Shown one piece after another: positions 44,937-57,294 of a stretch of DNA of 64,000 nt. Both the position numbers and the translations under genes were made by a program. The stretch is from Aquilaria yunnanensis. Lineage: Eukaryota; Streptophyta; Magnoliopsida; Malvales; Thymelaeaceae. The notes under the pieces are model-generated. The model was not told where the DNA came from. It was given only the letters and a program-made list of their open reading frames with translations, and made no database searches. Position 1 is the first letter of the stretch, and every line of letters starts with the position of its first letter. The stretch covers positions 29,920,001-29,984,000 of the forward strand of contig CM077597.1 in assembly GCA_039654915.1 (NCBI GenBank), read 5' to 3'.

Positions 44937-45350
44937 CAGTGGCGAAACCAAGATGTTTGGTTCAAGGGGCCTAGTCTAGTGGAGAGTGACAACGTCGTGG
45001 TGAGGTAAAGCTGGAAATTGAGACTAAGTTGTACTAATTTAAAGATAAACGGAGCAACTCGTATGAGTTGAAAAAGTTAGAGGACTGATGGTGTATTTAG
45101 GCCATATGAAAATATCTGCTTAGGCAGTTAGGCTAGAGAGAATAATTACTCATTTGGTCCATACTTTCTTTAGAGTCTACCTCATTACCCTATCATCTTT
45201 ATATTCTTCCATCATTTTAGGGGTCAAGAATACATATTTAACCCTTAATTTCTTTTGAATTAACCAATTAAGTATATATTATCTAAACCTTTCCATTTGG
45301 GGGGGGGGGGGGGGGAGCAGCACCCGCTGACCAATGATGGTCCGCCATTG
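44937..45350. mobile_element. hAT-type MITE
   Basis: A perfect 8-bp target duplication, GATACAGA, lies at 44929-44936 and 45351-45358. The inverted tips are CAGTGGCGAAACCA and, from the right, CAATGGCGGACCAT. At 414 bp it has no coding capacity. It contains a 17-base G run at 45299-45315. Confidence 0.85.
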
Positions 45351-45358
45351 GATACAGA

Positions 45359-45734
45359 TATAGAAACACATATGTACAGACAAATTTGTACAAAACAAAT
45401 ATATGGTAGAATATCAAAGGTAGAATTATTAACTTGTATTGCATAAATGTACATATGTATATTAATATATTTATGTAATATTCTACTCATTTGAAGTCTG
45501 TTGGTTGTTAATTATCCAATTAATTCTTTATTTCAAAACATATTCCCATAACTTCTTTAGATCAGTTTCTTATGTCAAATTTCCACATTAGTTACATATG
45601 TAATTTCTTCCATGTTACCTCATGTTTTGGTTTGTAATTAATGGGGGCAAATTAGTTACATTTCTAATGGGCTCACTAAAACCTTCGTGTATGGTGGAGA
45701 ACCTCTAAATCGGTTGGTATTTTGCGTTTTGGCC
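45359..45734. other. AT-rich intergenic DNA
   Basis: Nothing coding is supported. Confidence 0.5.
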
Positions 45735-45968
45735 ATTGATTGACAATTGAATTGTTAGTCACAAAAAACTTGATTGCTTACATTCTAGCAGCAGAGTTAG
45801 CGACCAACTAGATCATTTAGCACCCAACATCGGTCGCTAACCATCTTTTTAGTGACCATCTTGTGACTAACTTGTAATCGATATTTTGATTGTTTTAGTG
45901 ACTATCACCAATATTTTGACGACTAAAAATTTGATCGCATTTTAGGTCAAATTTTCCCTATTGTGGTG
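45735..45968 (-). mobile_element. CACTA element terminus (right end)
   Basis: The right tip read inwards is CACCACAATAGGGAAAAT. The 230 bp inside it carry repeated TTAGCGACC, GTCGCTAA and TAGTGAC motifs in both orientations, the subterminal repeat style of CACTA elements. No left end is seen nearby; the terminus at 23947 is a possible diverged partner. Confidence 0.55.
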
Positions 45969-46474
45969 AGATAAGTTTGCAAGAACTTAGCTCACTTAAG
46001 AATTCTCCACGAGATCGACTCATTTTGCTCATGAATATGGGAGCAATTTTTCGGTATCCCGGTGCCACTCATTGGAAATTGTTTATGACCCGTTAACAAT
46101 ATATATATATATATATATTACTTCCCTAAGAAAAGTGAATGGTTTGATACTACTTACAGGCCCACTTAAATCCAGTTTGTTGTTAGTCGTTGCCTTACCA
46201 GACCCAAAGCGCGATAAGGCATAAGGCCATTATGCCCAAAATATAGGTCACACATTTTTTGACCATGTCGGGCAGTATTGGTTGGCTCCAATAACTGTCT
46301 CTCTCTCTCATTTTTGTAACTAACTAGAAAGGACCCGCACTTTACCACGGTTTTTAAAAGAGGAAAATTTTTTGGTTCCATTGGAGCAAGTGTTTGGTTG
46401 CAGTATGCATCAAGAAACAGTGATCGATCATAGAAATATGCATAGTACATAGTTATGGAGACAAAAGATATATA
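45969..46474. other. Intergenic DNA with a TA microsatellite
   Basis: TA repeats lie near 46102-46118. The 126-codon minus-strand open frame (46166-46546) has no domain and runs into the neighbouring MITE, so I do not call it a gene. Confidence 0.5.
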
Positions 46475-46476
46475 TA

Positions 46477-46702
46477 CTCTATTCATTCCAAAACTTTTGC
46501 TACATTTATTTTCGGTAATTAATTCAGGATTTTTTATTTTCAACATTTTAATATATAAATGAAAATATAAGAATGATAAATTAAGATATGTAGTTTCTAA
46601 ATATATATATATTTTTTAATTTTTTCTAACAAATAATAATATTATTAAATTTACATCAAAATATAATAAAAAATCAAATGAAGTAAAAATTTTGAGACGG
46701 AG
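46477..46702. mobile_element. Stowaway-type MITE
   Basis: A TA dinucleotide flanks each end (46475-46476 and 46703-46704). The tips are CTCTATTCATTCCAAAAC and, inwards from the right, CTCCGTCTCAAAATTTTTAC. At 226 bp, AT-rich and without coding capacity, it fits Tc1/mariner-derived Stowaway MITEs. Confidence 0.7.
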
Positions 46703-46704
46703 TA

Positions 46705-47099
46705 AGTAAAAAGAAGGTTCAGAGTTGTTAAGGTTGTGTAGATGTTGCAGAGTGATTTCTTCTGTTATGTTCTCCACTTAGCTGGAGGGCCATCATAATT
46801 CCTGTTTTTTTTTTAAAATGAGAAATATAATGATATTGAGAGCATATATTTGTGTACTATTTAGTGTAGGAGTACGGTGAAGGAAAAGAATAAGCATAGC
46901 GTAGAAAGCAAGAAATTGTTAATCGAGTAAAAGCAATAAAAATCTGAGAAAGAAATAAAAAAAATATAACACTCTGTGCTGAGAACTTTACGGTGAAGAA
47001 ATAAGAGAAAGCATCTATGAATACGAAGAATATGAAAAATGAGCAAAGAGGGAGCAATCCTTAGACAACAAGAATCCAGAAAAAAAAAAAAAAACTCAC
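46705..47099. other. Intergenic DNA, no gene seen
   Basis: AT-rich. Overlapping minus-strand open frames near 46857-47057 are Phe/Ser-rich with no domain. Confidence 0.4.
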
Positions 47100-47290
47100 A
47101 GTTTGCTGCCAGAAGTCTTAAGTGCTGGGTCGTTTATGTGGTACGTATCCTAGAGATGGAGGGCTTGATGATTCACCTATTTTCCTACAATTTGTAGAGT
47201 GTTGTGGCAATAGAAATATGAACGGTACCATCCTTGAGAGCAGTCAACATCTTTAATCGTAGCCAAGCAAGCAAACCTAGAATCCTGTCA
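47100..47290 (-). pseudogene. Possible RPA1-like OB-fold fragment
   Basis: The minus strand reads LATIKDVDCSQGWYRSYFYC. ATI...GWYY..C is the pattern of the C-terminal zinc/OB-fold region of plant RPA70-like proteins, including those carried by Helitrons. The cysteines that should follow are missing and a stop intervenes. The call rests on one block. Confidence 0.3.
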
Positions 47291-47545
47291 GGTGTAGAAA
47301 GATAATAAATTTTAAATTAGTTCCAATTAGAAAAATATGAAAATAAAAAAAATTTTAAATTAAACTAATTTAAGTTGAAATGAATTGACCCAAATGATAA
47401 TGTATATATGAAAGAATTGATTTATCTTTGTTTTTTACAGACAGTTGAAGAAATTTGGGATGGAACAACTCTCATATAGTAATTCTATTGTCCTTCTTTG
47501 AGTCTTGTGATCTTTGGCATATTTCTCATAGCGTGGGGTTATTTT
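47291..47545. other. Left flank of the copia element
   Basis: AT-rich, no gene. The last five bases, ATTTT (47541-47545), are the target duplication of the copia insertion. Confidence 0.5.
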
Positions 47546-47723
47546 TGTTGAATGTAGGTACTGTCCCATATTTAATAATATTATTATTATTTTGTCTTGG
47601 GCCTATATGGTTGGCTTGTGAAAGTCAAATCCAATGTGAAATGGTTTAAAGCCACGTGAGTGACTTATGGCAAATAGCCTGAATTGGGTTATACGAGTCC
47701 ACTTGGATTTGGTTTTCCAATAG

Positions 47724-47733
47724 GCTATAAAAG
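47724..47733 (+). promoter_or_regulatory. TATA box of the copia left LTR
   Basis: GCTATAAAAG lies about 180 bp from the LTR start. The same motif is at 57773-57782 in the right LTR. Confidence 0.6.
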
Positions 47734-47818
47734 CTAACATTGGCTGAATAGAATTGCATGAGAGAGACAACGAGACGATTATGAGACAGAGTGAAAATTA
47801 GACCAAGGGCGCAGCTAA

Positions 47819-48971
47819 GGTTGCGTTTAGTTGTTAAAGTTTTTTTAATTTTTTATTTTTAAAATTTTTTTTTATGAAAGATTAAATTTATAACATATTT
47901 TAAGGATGTGAAAAAGTTAGACTCCATTTAATTTAAGAAAATTTTCTATGTTTACTGGAAAAAATTTTGAAAATTAAAAAATATAAAGAAAATATGTTTA
48001 GAGGGTGAGTTTTCTTTTACTATTTTTTGAGAAAATAATTTTTCAAATTATAAAGGGTTGGAAAACACTATTTTTATTGTTTTCCTAATTTTCCATCTTC
48101 TTTCATCTCGTGGTCTTTCTCTGGAGTTGTTCATCCTTTCTCCCTGTTGCTCTTATTACCGACCTGGCATTTGGAAAACTTGTCATAGCCTCACGGACCA
48201 ACCGCAACCTTATTGTTACGGCTTGACCGATCTACTCATCACCATTGCCCAACCAGCTTCGTTGGAACCGGCAAGCAATAGCAATTGGAATCGGCAGCCA
48301 GCTTGGTTGGAATAATCAGGTCAACGTGGAAATTACAATCGACCACTCTTTTTGCTTCAAACAATGCCACTGATTATCTACAGTGCGAGAGCAAGCCGCA
48401 GCGATGGTTGGAGACGAGCGATTCGGAGGTCGAAGATGATGACAACGTCGGAGTATTGTGCTTTGGGGATGATGAAGATGGTGGCTTATATGTAAGGGAT
48501 AGAAAAGTTAGGAGCTACCCAGCAGAAAGCCAAAAGTTGGGATCTGACTTTGTAATTTTTTCCTTTTCACTTTTGCAGCTGATTGATTTAGGAAGATATC
48601 CATTTATAGTGCACAGAATTTTCTTCAACTTTCAACAAAGACACTGAAACTTTTTTTGTTTATGTGTATGTCTGATGTCATCTTTACTTATTCTGAAACC
48701 AGCAAACATGTTTTTTAACAAGTATCTTAGAAAACTTGTATAGAAAATGAAAAGGAAAATTGTTTTTCACAACCAAATGCCATATTTGTTTTCTAAATTT
48801 TGGAAAACTCATATGTTAAAAAGAAGACATCTAAAACAAGGTTTCCTATTTTATAACTTAAGTTTTCTAAAATTTAGAAAATAAGGTTTTCTACATTCTT
48901 AAAGCTAGCTATACACTCAAACTTCTATCAAAGAAAATTAAAAAAAAAAAAATTCAAATCCAAACACCACT
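47819..48971. mobile_element. PIF/Harbinger-like non-autonomous element
   Basis: TAA duplications lie at 47816-47818 and 48972-48974. The right copia LTR retains the empty site (GTAGCTAAGTCTCG near 57861), which proves the insertion. The tips are GGTTGCGTTTAGTTG and, from the right, AGTGGTGTTTGGATTTG. A 3-bp TAA target is typical of PIF/Harbinger. The interior holds open frames of 85 and 120 codons (48058-48647), the second with an acidic DSEVEDDDN stretch, but no transposase that I recognise. Confidence 0.8.
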
Positions 48972-49097
48972 TAAGTCTCAACAGTTTTGTACTATATGTC
49001 TCATTTTGGTAGTAGCAATTTTTTTTCATTGATCTTGTAATTTGGCAATGTTATTCTCTTGGGTTTGCAAGCATCAATCAAGGGGTATTAGTGTATT

Positions 49098-49425
49098 TAG
49101 ATCTTCATTGTGTGAGATTTTTGTAGGAACACTAGAGTGTTGAAGTTGCAATTTTTCTCAAATTATTGTGATATGTTTCAAGTTTGGACAATAAATTGGA
49201 TCGTGGACTTTGTACTCTCTTTTGTTGATAGTGGATTTTGCTACAAGTTTGTCTCGTGGTTTTAGATCTTCATTGTGTGAGATTTTTGTAGGAACACTAG
49301 AGTGTTGAAGTTGCAATTTTTCTCAAATTATTGTGATATGTTTCAAGTTTGGACAATAAATTGGATCATGGACTTTGTACTCTTTTTTGTTGATAGTGGA
49401 TTTTCCTACAAGTTTGTCTCGTGGT
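49098..49425 (+). repeat. 163-bp tandem duplication in the copia left LTR
   Basis: A segment beginning AGATCTTCATTGTGTGAG occurs twice in tandem (from about 49098 and 49261) with very few differences. The right LTR shows only one copy, so the duplication happened after insertion or was lost on the right. Confidence 0.9.
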
Positions 49426-49595
49426 TTTTCCCTCTGCACTGAAGGGTTTGCCATGTATATTATGGGTCTCCATTTGTTTCTGCATGATGCTATTTTTCTA
49501 ATTGTTTATGCTTGGATATGATTTATTGGCTTGAGTGTTTGTCGATTTTATCTTGAGGGGTTGAAGGTGATTATTTTGGGGTTCATCCCAACACA

Positions 49596-49607
49596 TGGTA
49601 TCAGAGC
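49596..49607 (+). other. Primer-binding site of the copia element
   Basis: TGGTATCAGAGC, two bases after the LTR end, is the usual initiator-Met primer site of plant copia elements. Confidence 0.85.
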
Positions 49608-49625
49608 CTATGGCTAAAGAGAAAA

Positions 49626-50290
49626 TGAGTGATAGTACATGTCCAATGCTCAGATTGAACGCATTGAATTATTCGATTTAGAAGCCAATGATAGCGAATC
49701 TAATTTATGGCATTGATTTGTATGATATGGCTTTAAGTGATTCAGCTAAGTCAAAGGACAAGATAGAAGACGATTGGAATAAGCTTAATTGCAAGATAGT
49801 TGGCACCATTAAAAGATGGGTGGATATCAGTGTGTTCCACCATGTTTCCACTGAGATGGATGCTTATACTCTATTAAAGATATTAGATGGCTTATTTGAG
49901 AGGAAAGCAGCTCAGAATAAAACTTTAACTATACGGAAGCTTGTAAATTTGAAGCTTAAAGGAGGGATAGCTTGTTTCCAAGCACTTGAATAATTTCCAT
50001 AACTTGATTAATTAGTTGACTACCACGAAGTTGAAGGTTGATGATGAGTTGCAAGCGTTACTTTTTTTGAGTTCCTTACTTAAGAGCGGGGGACTTTGGT
50101 TAAAAATTACTTGTTCAATGAGGAGACAAGGAGAAAGGAGTCAGGTTCTAAATATGCACAAGCTTTTGTCATTAAGAGCAAGGGTAGAAGCAAGAATAAA
50201 GCACCTAAGGGTGATCATGGTAAATCTGGTGATCGTTTAAAGTCTAAAGACGACGAATGTTGCCATTATTATAGGAACTTGGTCTTATAA
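49626..50290 (+). pseudogene. copia gag remnant
   Basis: After the start MSDSTCPMLRLNALNYS a stop interrupts. The frame at 49688-49993 then gives DDWNKLNCKIVGTIKRWVD, SVFHHVSTEMDAY and ERKAAQNKTL, the TNT1-like gag blocks. A shifted frame carries VDDELQALLFLSSL. Further on, RGRSKNKAPKGDHGKS precedes a degenerate zinc knuckle in which the cysteine and histidine ligands are partly lost (CCHYYRNL). Several stops and frameshifts make it non-functional. Confidence 0.85.
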
Positions 50291-50297
50291 AGAAACA

Positions 50298-50961
50298 TTG
50301 TTGGAAGAGGAAAAGGATGAGAAGAAGGGAAAAGCTCCTGAGGACAAAAATACTACTACAGTTGTTGAGTCAGATGTTGATGATCTAGCTACCCAAGTTT
50401 GTGCACAGAGGGATTGTGATCATATCGTAAATTTAAATGTCCAGTGGATAGTCAATTTGGATGCATCTTATCACATTTCTCCTAGGAAGGAATTTTTCAA
50501 TACTTATAGAAAGGTTAATCTCGGGATGGTGAAGATGGGTAGCATGACCAAGTCCAAGATCTTAAGGATTGGTGATGTTGTTGTGCAAACTAGTTTGGGT
50601 GTTATTTTGACATTGAGGGTTGTGCATTATGTTATGGACATATGGCATAACCTTATTTCAATGAATGCACTTGACCATGAAGATTATGATCAAAGTTTCA
50701 CTGATTAAATGTGGAAGTTGAAGCGTGGTTCTTTACTAGTGACAAAAGGTAATCTTTGTTGCACTTTATATAGGACACATGCTCATATTTGTGGGAGTGG
50801 TTCGCTGAATGTGGTTGGGAATGATGTTTTCATAAATTTGTGGCATAAGTTGTTGGCTCACATAAGTTAGAAATGGAGACTTTGGCAAAATAGTCCCTCA
50901 TTCCTATTGCTAAAAGTACCTTACTTGACCCCTATGATTTTTGTTTATTAGGAAAGCATCA
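50298..50961 (+). pseudogene. copia protease and GAG-pre-integrase remnant
   Basis: The frame at 50298-50708 contains WIVNLDASYHISPRKEFF: the active-site Asp-Ser-Gly triad of copia protease has changed to Asn-Leu-Asp. After a stop the next frame gives WKLKRGSLLVTKGNLCCTLY and NLWHKLLAHIS, the GAG-pre-integrase zinc domain. The coding is then cut by the solo LTR at 50962. Confidence 0.85.
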
Positions 50962-52276
50962 TGATGTTCACACAAATCTTTTCCCACTACACTAGTAAAT
51001 AGTGTGGATGCGTCAAATCTCTTTATACTTATAAATATGTGAACTCACAAGCAAGCTCATCTATCATCAATGTATACCAGTGACAAATATCAAGATCATT
51101 TTTCCCAAAGAATGGAGTTGTCCACCATACTCAACCTTTCTCTATTATCTACCCAACAATTAAAGGAATTTTTTTAATTAACAAAACATGAATTAACTAA
51201 ACTAACTAATGCAGTAAAAATAATAACTAATTATCTACTAGCAACGAAAAACAATTAGATAACCAACAATAATAAATTTCATACCTAGATATAAATCCCC
51301 CAAGAAATCACTTTTGTTGCTTTTAATTCGGTTTAACATGATTGTAATTAACTTGGACCATGGAGTACTACCTAATTTAGATACACCCTATTATTCACAT
51401 TCACTAACCCCTACCCTTAAGTTTCCATTAGAGTATCTAGGCTTACCGTGCTCCCTAATAATGAATTATTAGTCCTACGACCCAACAACTAGGCTTCATC
51501 CTAGTACGGAGGTTTTATATTGCATCTATTACTCTTAGTTATGAAAATATCCCTTCTATTCAACGGTGATCCATAACAAACACATTGGATACTACTTGCA
51601 CATATTTATCATCCTACATTGAATTAATAGGCTAACTACTATTAATCAACGCATAAAAGAACATTTAGTTCATAGTGTCATAAAATAAACACAACAAGGA
51701 CAAAGAAAAACTAGGAAAATAAGTCTTCACCTCTGAATTATTTCTCTTCCAACAAATCCTTGATCTAATGTGCATTGAACAGTGTTGATCATTGGAACTA
51801 CTTTTGGCTGCCTTCTTCTATGAAAATCCTTCTTTCTTTCTGTTTATTTTTTGCCTCTCCTTCTTTCTCTTTTCTGTTATGCTAAATAACCCAAACAAAA
51901 CCTTAACAGCATGCGAACATGGTTTAGGACACGACCATGTTCAAGGCCATGTTAAACCTTTGGAACTTAGAATCCCATAATTTATTGACATGGTTTGGAC
52001 CTTGGGTATGACACTCGGACACGGGTGTGTAATACTGGAAGATGGGCATGTAAAGCACTGACATAGGCATGTAACAGAGTGTGCCTACTCTAACTTTTGT
52101 CAAAACTTTTCATTTAGCTCCAAAACTTTGCAAAATCCTTCCTAACCCAGTTGAAGCCGAAATATGACTTGAAAATAAAATATGAACTAATTAAGCACCA
52201 AATCCTAGCATAAACACCTTAAAAGACAAGCAAATAATAAGGAAAAACATATAGAAAACTAAATATGAGCATGTCA
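50962..52276. mobile_element. Solo LTR 1 inside the copia element
   Basis: TGATGTTCAC...GCATGTCA, flanked by the perfect 5-bp duplication CATCA at 50957-50961 and 52277-52281. The copia coding (integrase) is continuous when these 1315 bp plus one duplication are removed. TG...CA ends and 5-bp duplications indicate an LTR. No internal region is present, so it is a solo LTR left by recombination. Confidence 0.85.
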
Positions 52277-52281
52277 CATCA

Positions 52282-52362
52282 TAGAGTTCTTTTTCATGTT
52301 CCCTCTACACAAAAGAAAACTAAACTTGAGCTAATACATTCTGATGTTTATGGTCCCATCGA
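52282..52362 (+). pseudogene. copia integrase fragment between insertions
   Basis: Reads RVLFHVPSTQ, then KLELIHSDVYGPI, the start of the integrase catalytic core (HSDVxGP, with its conserved Asp). It is continuous with the fragment resuming at 54794. Confidence 0.85.
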
Positions 52363-54788
52363 TGACGCAGTCGCCCGTGCCCCTGCCCAGGAAGCCCTGT
52401 GAGAGCTGGTCTCATTGTGGATTGCAATTGGCTAGTTGTATATGTGTGCAGATAAAATCCCATGATACTAGCTGATTAACCTAGAATATACAAGATGCAT
52501 GCTCTTCATGCTTTGACTTGGTTTATTAAAACCATAAAACATTAAATCATTAACTTGGCCAAGTAATTTCTACACAAAATAAGTACAAATAGCCAAAGCA
52601 TACAAAAATCAACATTTGTGTGAGTTTACTACACATAACAACTCGTGAGAACATTCATACATAAAGTAGACTAATGCCCTCACCCAAGAGCAATCCTAGA
52701 GTCGAGCACTCCTCATAACATAGACTATGGAGGCAACTAAAAGTATTGTATAAATATAAGCTTCTACTGAGATCTTTTTGACTTAACTCCCACCTTGGAT
52801 ACACGTTCCAGTGGTGAGTCTCAAAAGTCCTTTGCCAATGCTACTAGGCTCTACAGCCAAAGGAAGATACTAGTTAGTATTGTTACTTGACCAACAAGCC
52901 AACTAAGTACTTATGTAGACTAGAATCACAGGGATTCTCAACTGCCATACCTGTACACACAAAAGAGCACTACCGCGATAATCCTCAACGATTACCCGGT
53001 CCAGCAACTTCAGTCTTTGCATAACAAAAATAGGGAGTGAGAATTCGACAATTTTCAGTAAGGGGTCTTAATGTACCTACAAGAAAATTACTAGGACTCT
53101 TGCTGCGAGCTCACACAGCATGAGGGTTTATTATATGCACATATAACTAGGCCATAAGACCTCTCCTCAACTAGTCCTTCTCACGGTGCATCACTCCGTG
53201 CCTAGCGAGTTCTGATTACTAACCCGCTCCTAGCAAGCCGAAGCTTACTGGATGTAATCATGTTGCCTTCCCGTAGTCGTTATGCAGGAGAATTATGGTG
53301 GAACTTTGTAGACTAGGCTACAGGGCCTCGTTGTTGTAGACTAGATGAACAAGGTTTCGCCTTGTGACCTTGTGGCTACGGCACGGCTAGGCCAACAAGG
53401 GTTCTAAACCTCTCACTTGAGCTAGTGGTAGCTAGTTATGTTTGTTTGCAACATAGTTTCCTTGCTTGTTGCACAAGCAACATTAAAACTCTACAAAACT
53501 CAAGGAAACTTTTATATTTTGTGGGACTTTCGGAAGTCTCGGAGTACCCCCAGAATCCTTAAACCCCTAGGTACGCTAAGAACCCTCCTAGGTCTCACTT
53601 GGATCACTTGAGCAAAATGTGAAAAATTTAGCATTTTTGTCTGTGGCGATGCGTCGCCACAGTTGGTGACCTTCTGTGAAGTTTTGCTGGATTGGTGACG
53701 TGTCGCTGGGGTCGACCTGTAATTGGCGACATGTCACCAATCTGCAGAAATGCAGAAATTGGTGCATTTTGCTGCTATGAACTTTGGATGATTCCTACAC
53801 ATATCAAACATGCATGGAATGCCTCCAAATTTCATACACACATAGAACATGTTGCATAGAACATAACCAACTATCACAAGCTAAGCTATGATGTCTTGTA
53901 ACATTGATCCAATCCTCTCAAATCTTCTAGTCCACCACAATTCAACCAAAACGTTTAACTAATGCCATAGCTAAAACCACTCGAATTCTTCAAGCAAACT
54001 CAAGCTAATGGCATTAAATGAACTTGAAAACATATCTCCCTTACCTCAACTCCAAGTAACAAGAAAGAATCAATCCCCTTTTCAATCAACCAAGCTCACC
54101 AAAGTTCTACACAAGTTCCAATCCAAAAACAAAGCACTAATCACTAAAACTTCACTCTCTAACTAAAACCCAAGCTTCAAACTAACTAACAAACATGAAT
54201 TCAATCAAGAACACATTCCTTACATCGTTCAACAATAGGGGATGTGGAAAAATGCCCTCCTAAGCTTCAAAATCATGGTTTCAAGCTTGAAATGCACTCC
54301 TCCAAGCTTATATGCCTTGAATTGCACCTCTTGACACCAAGATCACTTGATTCCAAGCTTAATTTGAGAGAGAAATGAGTGAGGGAAGGTTGAAAACGTG
54401 GTTATGGCAGCCTCCCCTTCTCTTTCTCTTCTTAAACCCTTACTTAGCATCAAGGTCACCAAGGTTTCAAGTTTAATGCAATTAAGTCCCCCATCTTTAT
54501 AATTTAGTAATTCTTGATTAAATTCTTGTCTATTTTTCAAGTTTGAGTTAAGGTTGAAAGTTAAGTTATAAAAATTTATTTTAAAACACTCGGGACTCGT
54601 CCCGGCTATTCAGGATGTAAAATTATCATTTTGCCCCTGAACTTCATTCAGTGCTTTATTCTTCTCGGAACTTAGTGAACTTTGCTAAACTTCTCTATCC
54701 TTGCTATTTAAACTTGAATTAAGGTTTTAAACTTAATTTAAAACACTTTACCTCCTCAATTACGCTATCCACTAGAAGGGCCATAACA
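52363..54788. mobile_element. Solo LTR 2 inside the copia element
   Basis: TGACGCAGTCG...GGGCCATAACA, flanked by the 5-bp duplication ATCGA at 52358-52362 and 54789-54793. Removing it rejoins the integrase reading frame. At 2426 bp with no gag or pol it is best read as a solo gypsy-type LTR. A region near 53640-53750 repeats GGCGA and GTCGCC motifs. Confidence 0.85.
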
Positions 54789-54793
54789 ATCGA

Positions 54794-57195
54794 GGTGGAG
54801 TTGTAGGGTGGTAATAGGTACTTTGTGACTTTTATCAATGAAGCTTCACAGAAAACTTGGGTGTACTTGGTGAAAAGAAGAGTTCGGTATTTGATTGCTT
54901 CAATATTTTCCATGCCATGGTTGAAAGGGAGACAAATGTAACTTGAAGTGTCTAAATATGAATAATGGTAGGTAGTATACCTCTAATAAGTTTAAGAGGT
55001 ATTGCAAGGAGCATGGTATTTGCCATGAGAAGACGGAGCTCGATACTGTAACATAATGGTGTAGCTATGAGGTTAAGTCACACCATTATTGAGAAATTTA
55101 TATGCAAGTTAAGGATGTCTAAATTGCCAAAGGCATTATGGGGTAAATCTGTAAGTACTGATGTTTACTTGATTAACCAGACTGCATCGGTTTCTTTGGA
55201 TTTTCTAGTCCCAAAGAATGTGTGGACAAGTAGGAATGCTTCTTATTTACATTTGAAGGTGTTTGGTTGTAAAGCATTCATGCATGTGCCTAAGGAAAAA
55301 TGGTTAAAGCTTGTTAGTAAGGCCAAGCTGTGCATTCTTGTTGGTTATGGTGGTGAAAAGTATGGCTACTGGTTATGGGATCCAGAGAAAAGGGAAGATG
55401 GTTAGAATTAGAGATGTTGTCTTTAAACAGCATGAGAATATAAAAGATATTGGGTTACAAGAGGAGACTTTAGATATGGTGTTGATGATTTGACATACAC
55501 ACCTATTCCATCTAAGAATGTCATAGATAGAGGAGCTATAGAATATGGCAAAGTGTAACCAGCCACTATTGATGAACAGGTTCATGGTTATATAGCTGAG
55601 CATGATACTGGTACTGAGGAGGGGGAGCATCCCACTTTATTAGAAAAGGTAGTCTTAGCCAAAAAGATATATGAGAAAGCATCATCCATCTACTAGGTAT
55701 CATAATTTTGATTATGTCATTCTTGTTGATGACGACATGCATGAGAGTTTCCTAAATATGCAGTCTTGTGCAGATAAGGACCAGTGGATTACTGCAATGC
55801 AAAATAAGATGAATTCTCTTTAAAAGAACAACACATATAAGTTGGTGGATCTACTTAAGGGTAGAAAAGCATTGTAGAATAAGTGAGTGTTCAACTTGGA
55901 GAAAGATGATGATAAGCTAGTTAAGTAGAAGACTCGTTTTGTGGTGACTTTGATAGATCTTTTCCCATATAGTAAAGATGTGTTCCATTTAGGTTGTACT
56001 TGGACTAGCACCTGGTCTAAATCTTGAGCTTGAATAGCTCTATGTCAAGACTGCATTTTTGCATGACAACTTAAATGAGGAAATTTACATGGTTCAGTGA
56101 AAAATATTTAAAGTGAAAAGGAATAAGCACATTGTCTGTAGGTTAAAAAAGAGCCGTTATGCTGGAAGTAGGAATCTATATAGTGGTACTGCAAATTTGA
56201 TTCTCTTATGGTTGGCCATAACTATAAAAGAACTGATATAGATTCTTATGTCTATGTTTGAAAAATTTTCGATCATAACTTCATTATTTTTATACTTTAT
56301 GTTGATAATATGCTTATTGTTAGGCAAGATGATTTGATGATTCACAAATTGAAGAAGGAATTGTCCAAGTCTTTTTGACACGAAGTGTTTAGGGCTAGTA
56401 AAACAAATTTTGGGCATGAGAATTGTTTGTGCCAAGAAAGCTGATAAGCTATGGTTATCATAAGAGATTTATGTTGAACGAGTCCTTGAAATGTTCAACA
56501 TGACATATGTTAAGCTAGTTAGCACGCCTCTTACGAATCACTTCAAGTTGAGTAAAAAGTGTTGCCTAACTACTGCAAAGGAAAAGAAAAAAGATGTAAA
56601 CTATTCCTTGCTCCTCCACAGTTGGTTCTTTGATGTACGCCGTGGTTTGTACTCAGCCAGATATTGTACGTGTCATTGGATTGGTTAGTCAGTTTTTATC
56701 TAATCCAAGAAAATCTTACTAGAAAATTTGAAGTAAAATTTTAAATATTTGAAAGGTACTTCTAAATTGTGTTTGAGTTTTGGCGGTGCTAAACTTATCT
56801 TGGAAGGCTTTACTAATGCAGATATGGCAGGTGATCTTGAGGGTAGAAAATTTACATCATGTTATATTTTCATTTTTGCTAGGAGAGCTGTCTCGTAGCA
56901 GTCGAAGTTGCTGAAGTGTGTTGCTTTATCTACAGCTGAGATAGAATATATAGTAGCCAATAAAGTAAGTAAAGAAATGCTTTAAATGAATCGATTCTTT
57001 CACAAGTTTGGTTTGAAGCAAAATGAGTAGATGATACATTGTGACAGTCAAAATACTATTGATTTGAGTAAGAATTTAATGTGTCATGCTCACACTAAAC
57101 GCATTGAGGTGAGGTATAATGCAACTGACATATTGACAAAGGTAATTTTTAGGGAGAAGCTTGAAGCATGCAACCTAATGACCGGTATGTGTTAC
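54794..57195 (+). pseudogene. copia integrase, reverse transcriptase and RNase H remnant
   Basis: Integrase continues as NRYFVTFINEASQKTWVYLV and then, in the frame at 55067-55405, as KLPKALWG and HLKVFGCKAFMHVPKEKW. Reverse transcriptase blocks follow near 55740-56480: WITAMQNKMNSL, VFNLEKDDDKLVK, YVKTAFLHDNLNEEIYM and ILYVDNMLIV. The catalytic Tyr-Val-Asp-Asp box has become Tyr-Val-Asp-Asn. RNase H is seen near 56810-57130 (ALSTAEIEYI, then HTKRIEVRYN). Many stops and frameshifts show this is long dead. Confidence 0.88.
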
Positions 57196-57228
57196 GTGTA
57201 GAGAGCGGGATTGGTATGTCCTCCTAAT

Positions 57229-57245
57229 AGGATTGGAGGGGAGAT
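57229..57245 (+). other. Polypurine tract of the copia element
   Basis: GGATTGGAGGGGAGAT directly precedes the TGTTGAATATGGG start of the right LTR. Confidence 0.8.
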
Positions 57246-57294
57246 TGTTGAATATGGGTCCAATCCCATATTATTATTAGTATTATTATTATTA

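Larger units (their letters stand above)
47546..49593 (+). repeat. Left LTR of the copia element
   Basis: Matches 57246-59660 outside the insertions. It includes TATA sequence CTATAAAAG at 47725-47733 and is interrupted by the Harbinger-like element at 47819-48971. A 163-bp segment is tandemly duplicated near its end. Confidence 0.88.

Noticed and set aside
46166..46546. 126-codon minus-strand open frame
   Set aside because: It runs across the edge of a Stowaway MITE, has no domain, and begins in MITE sequence.
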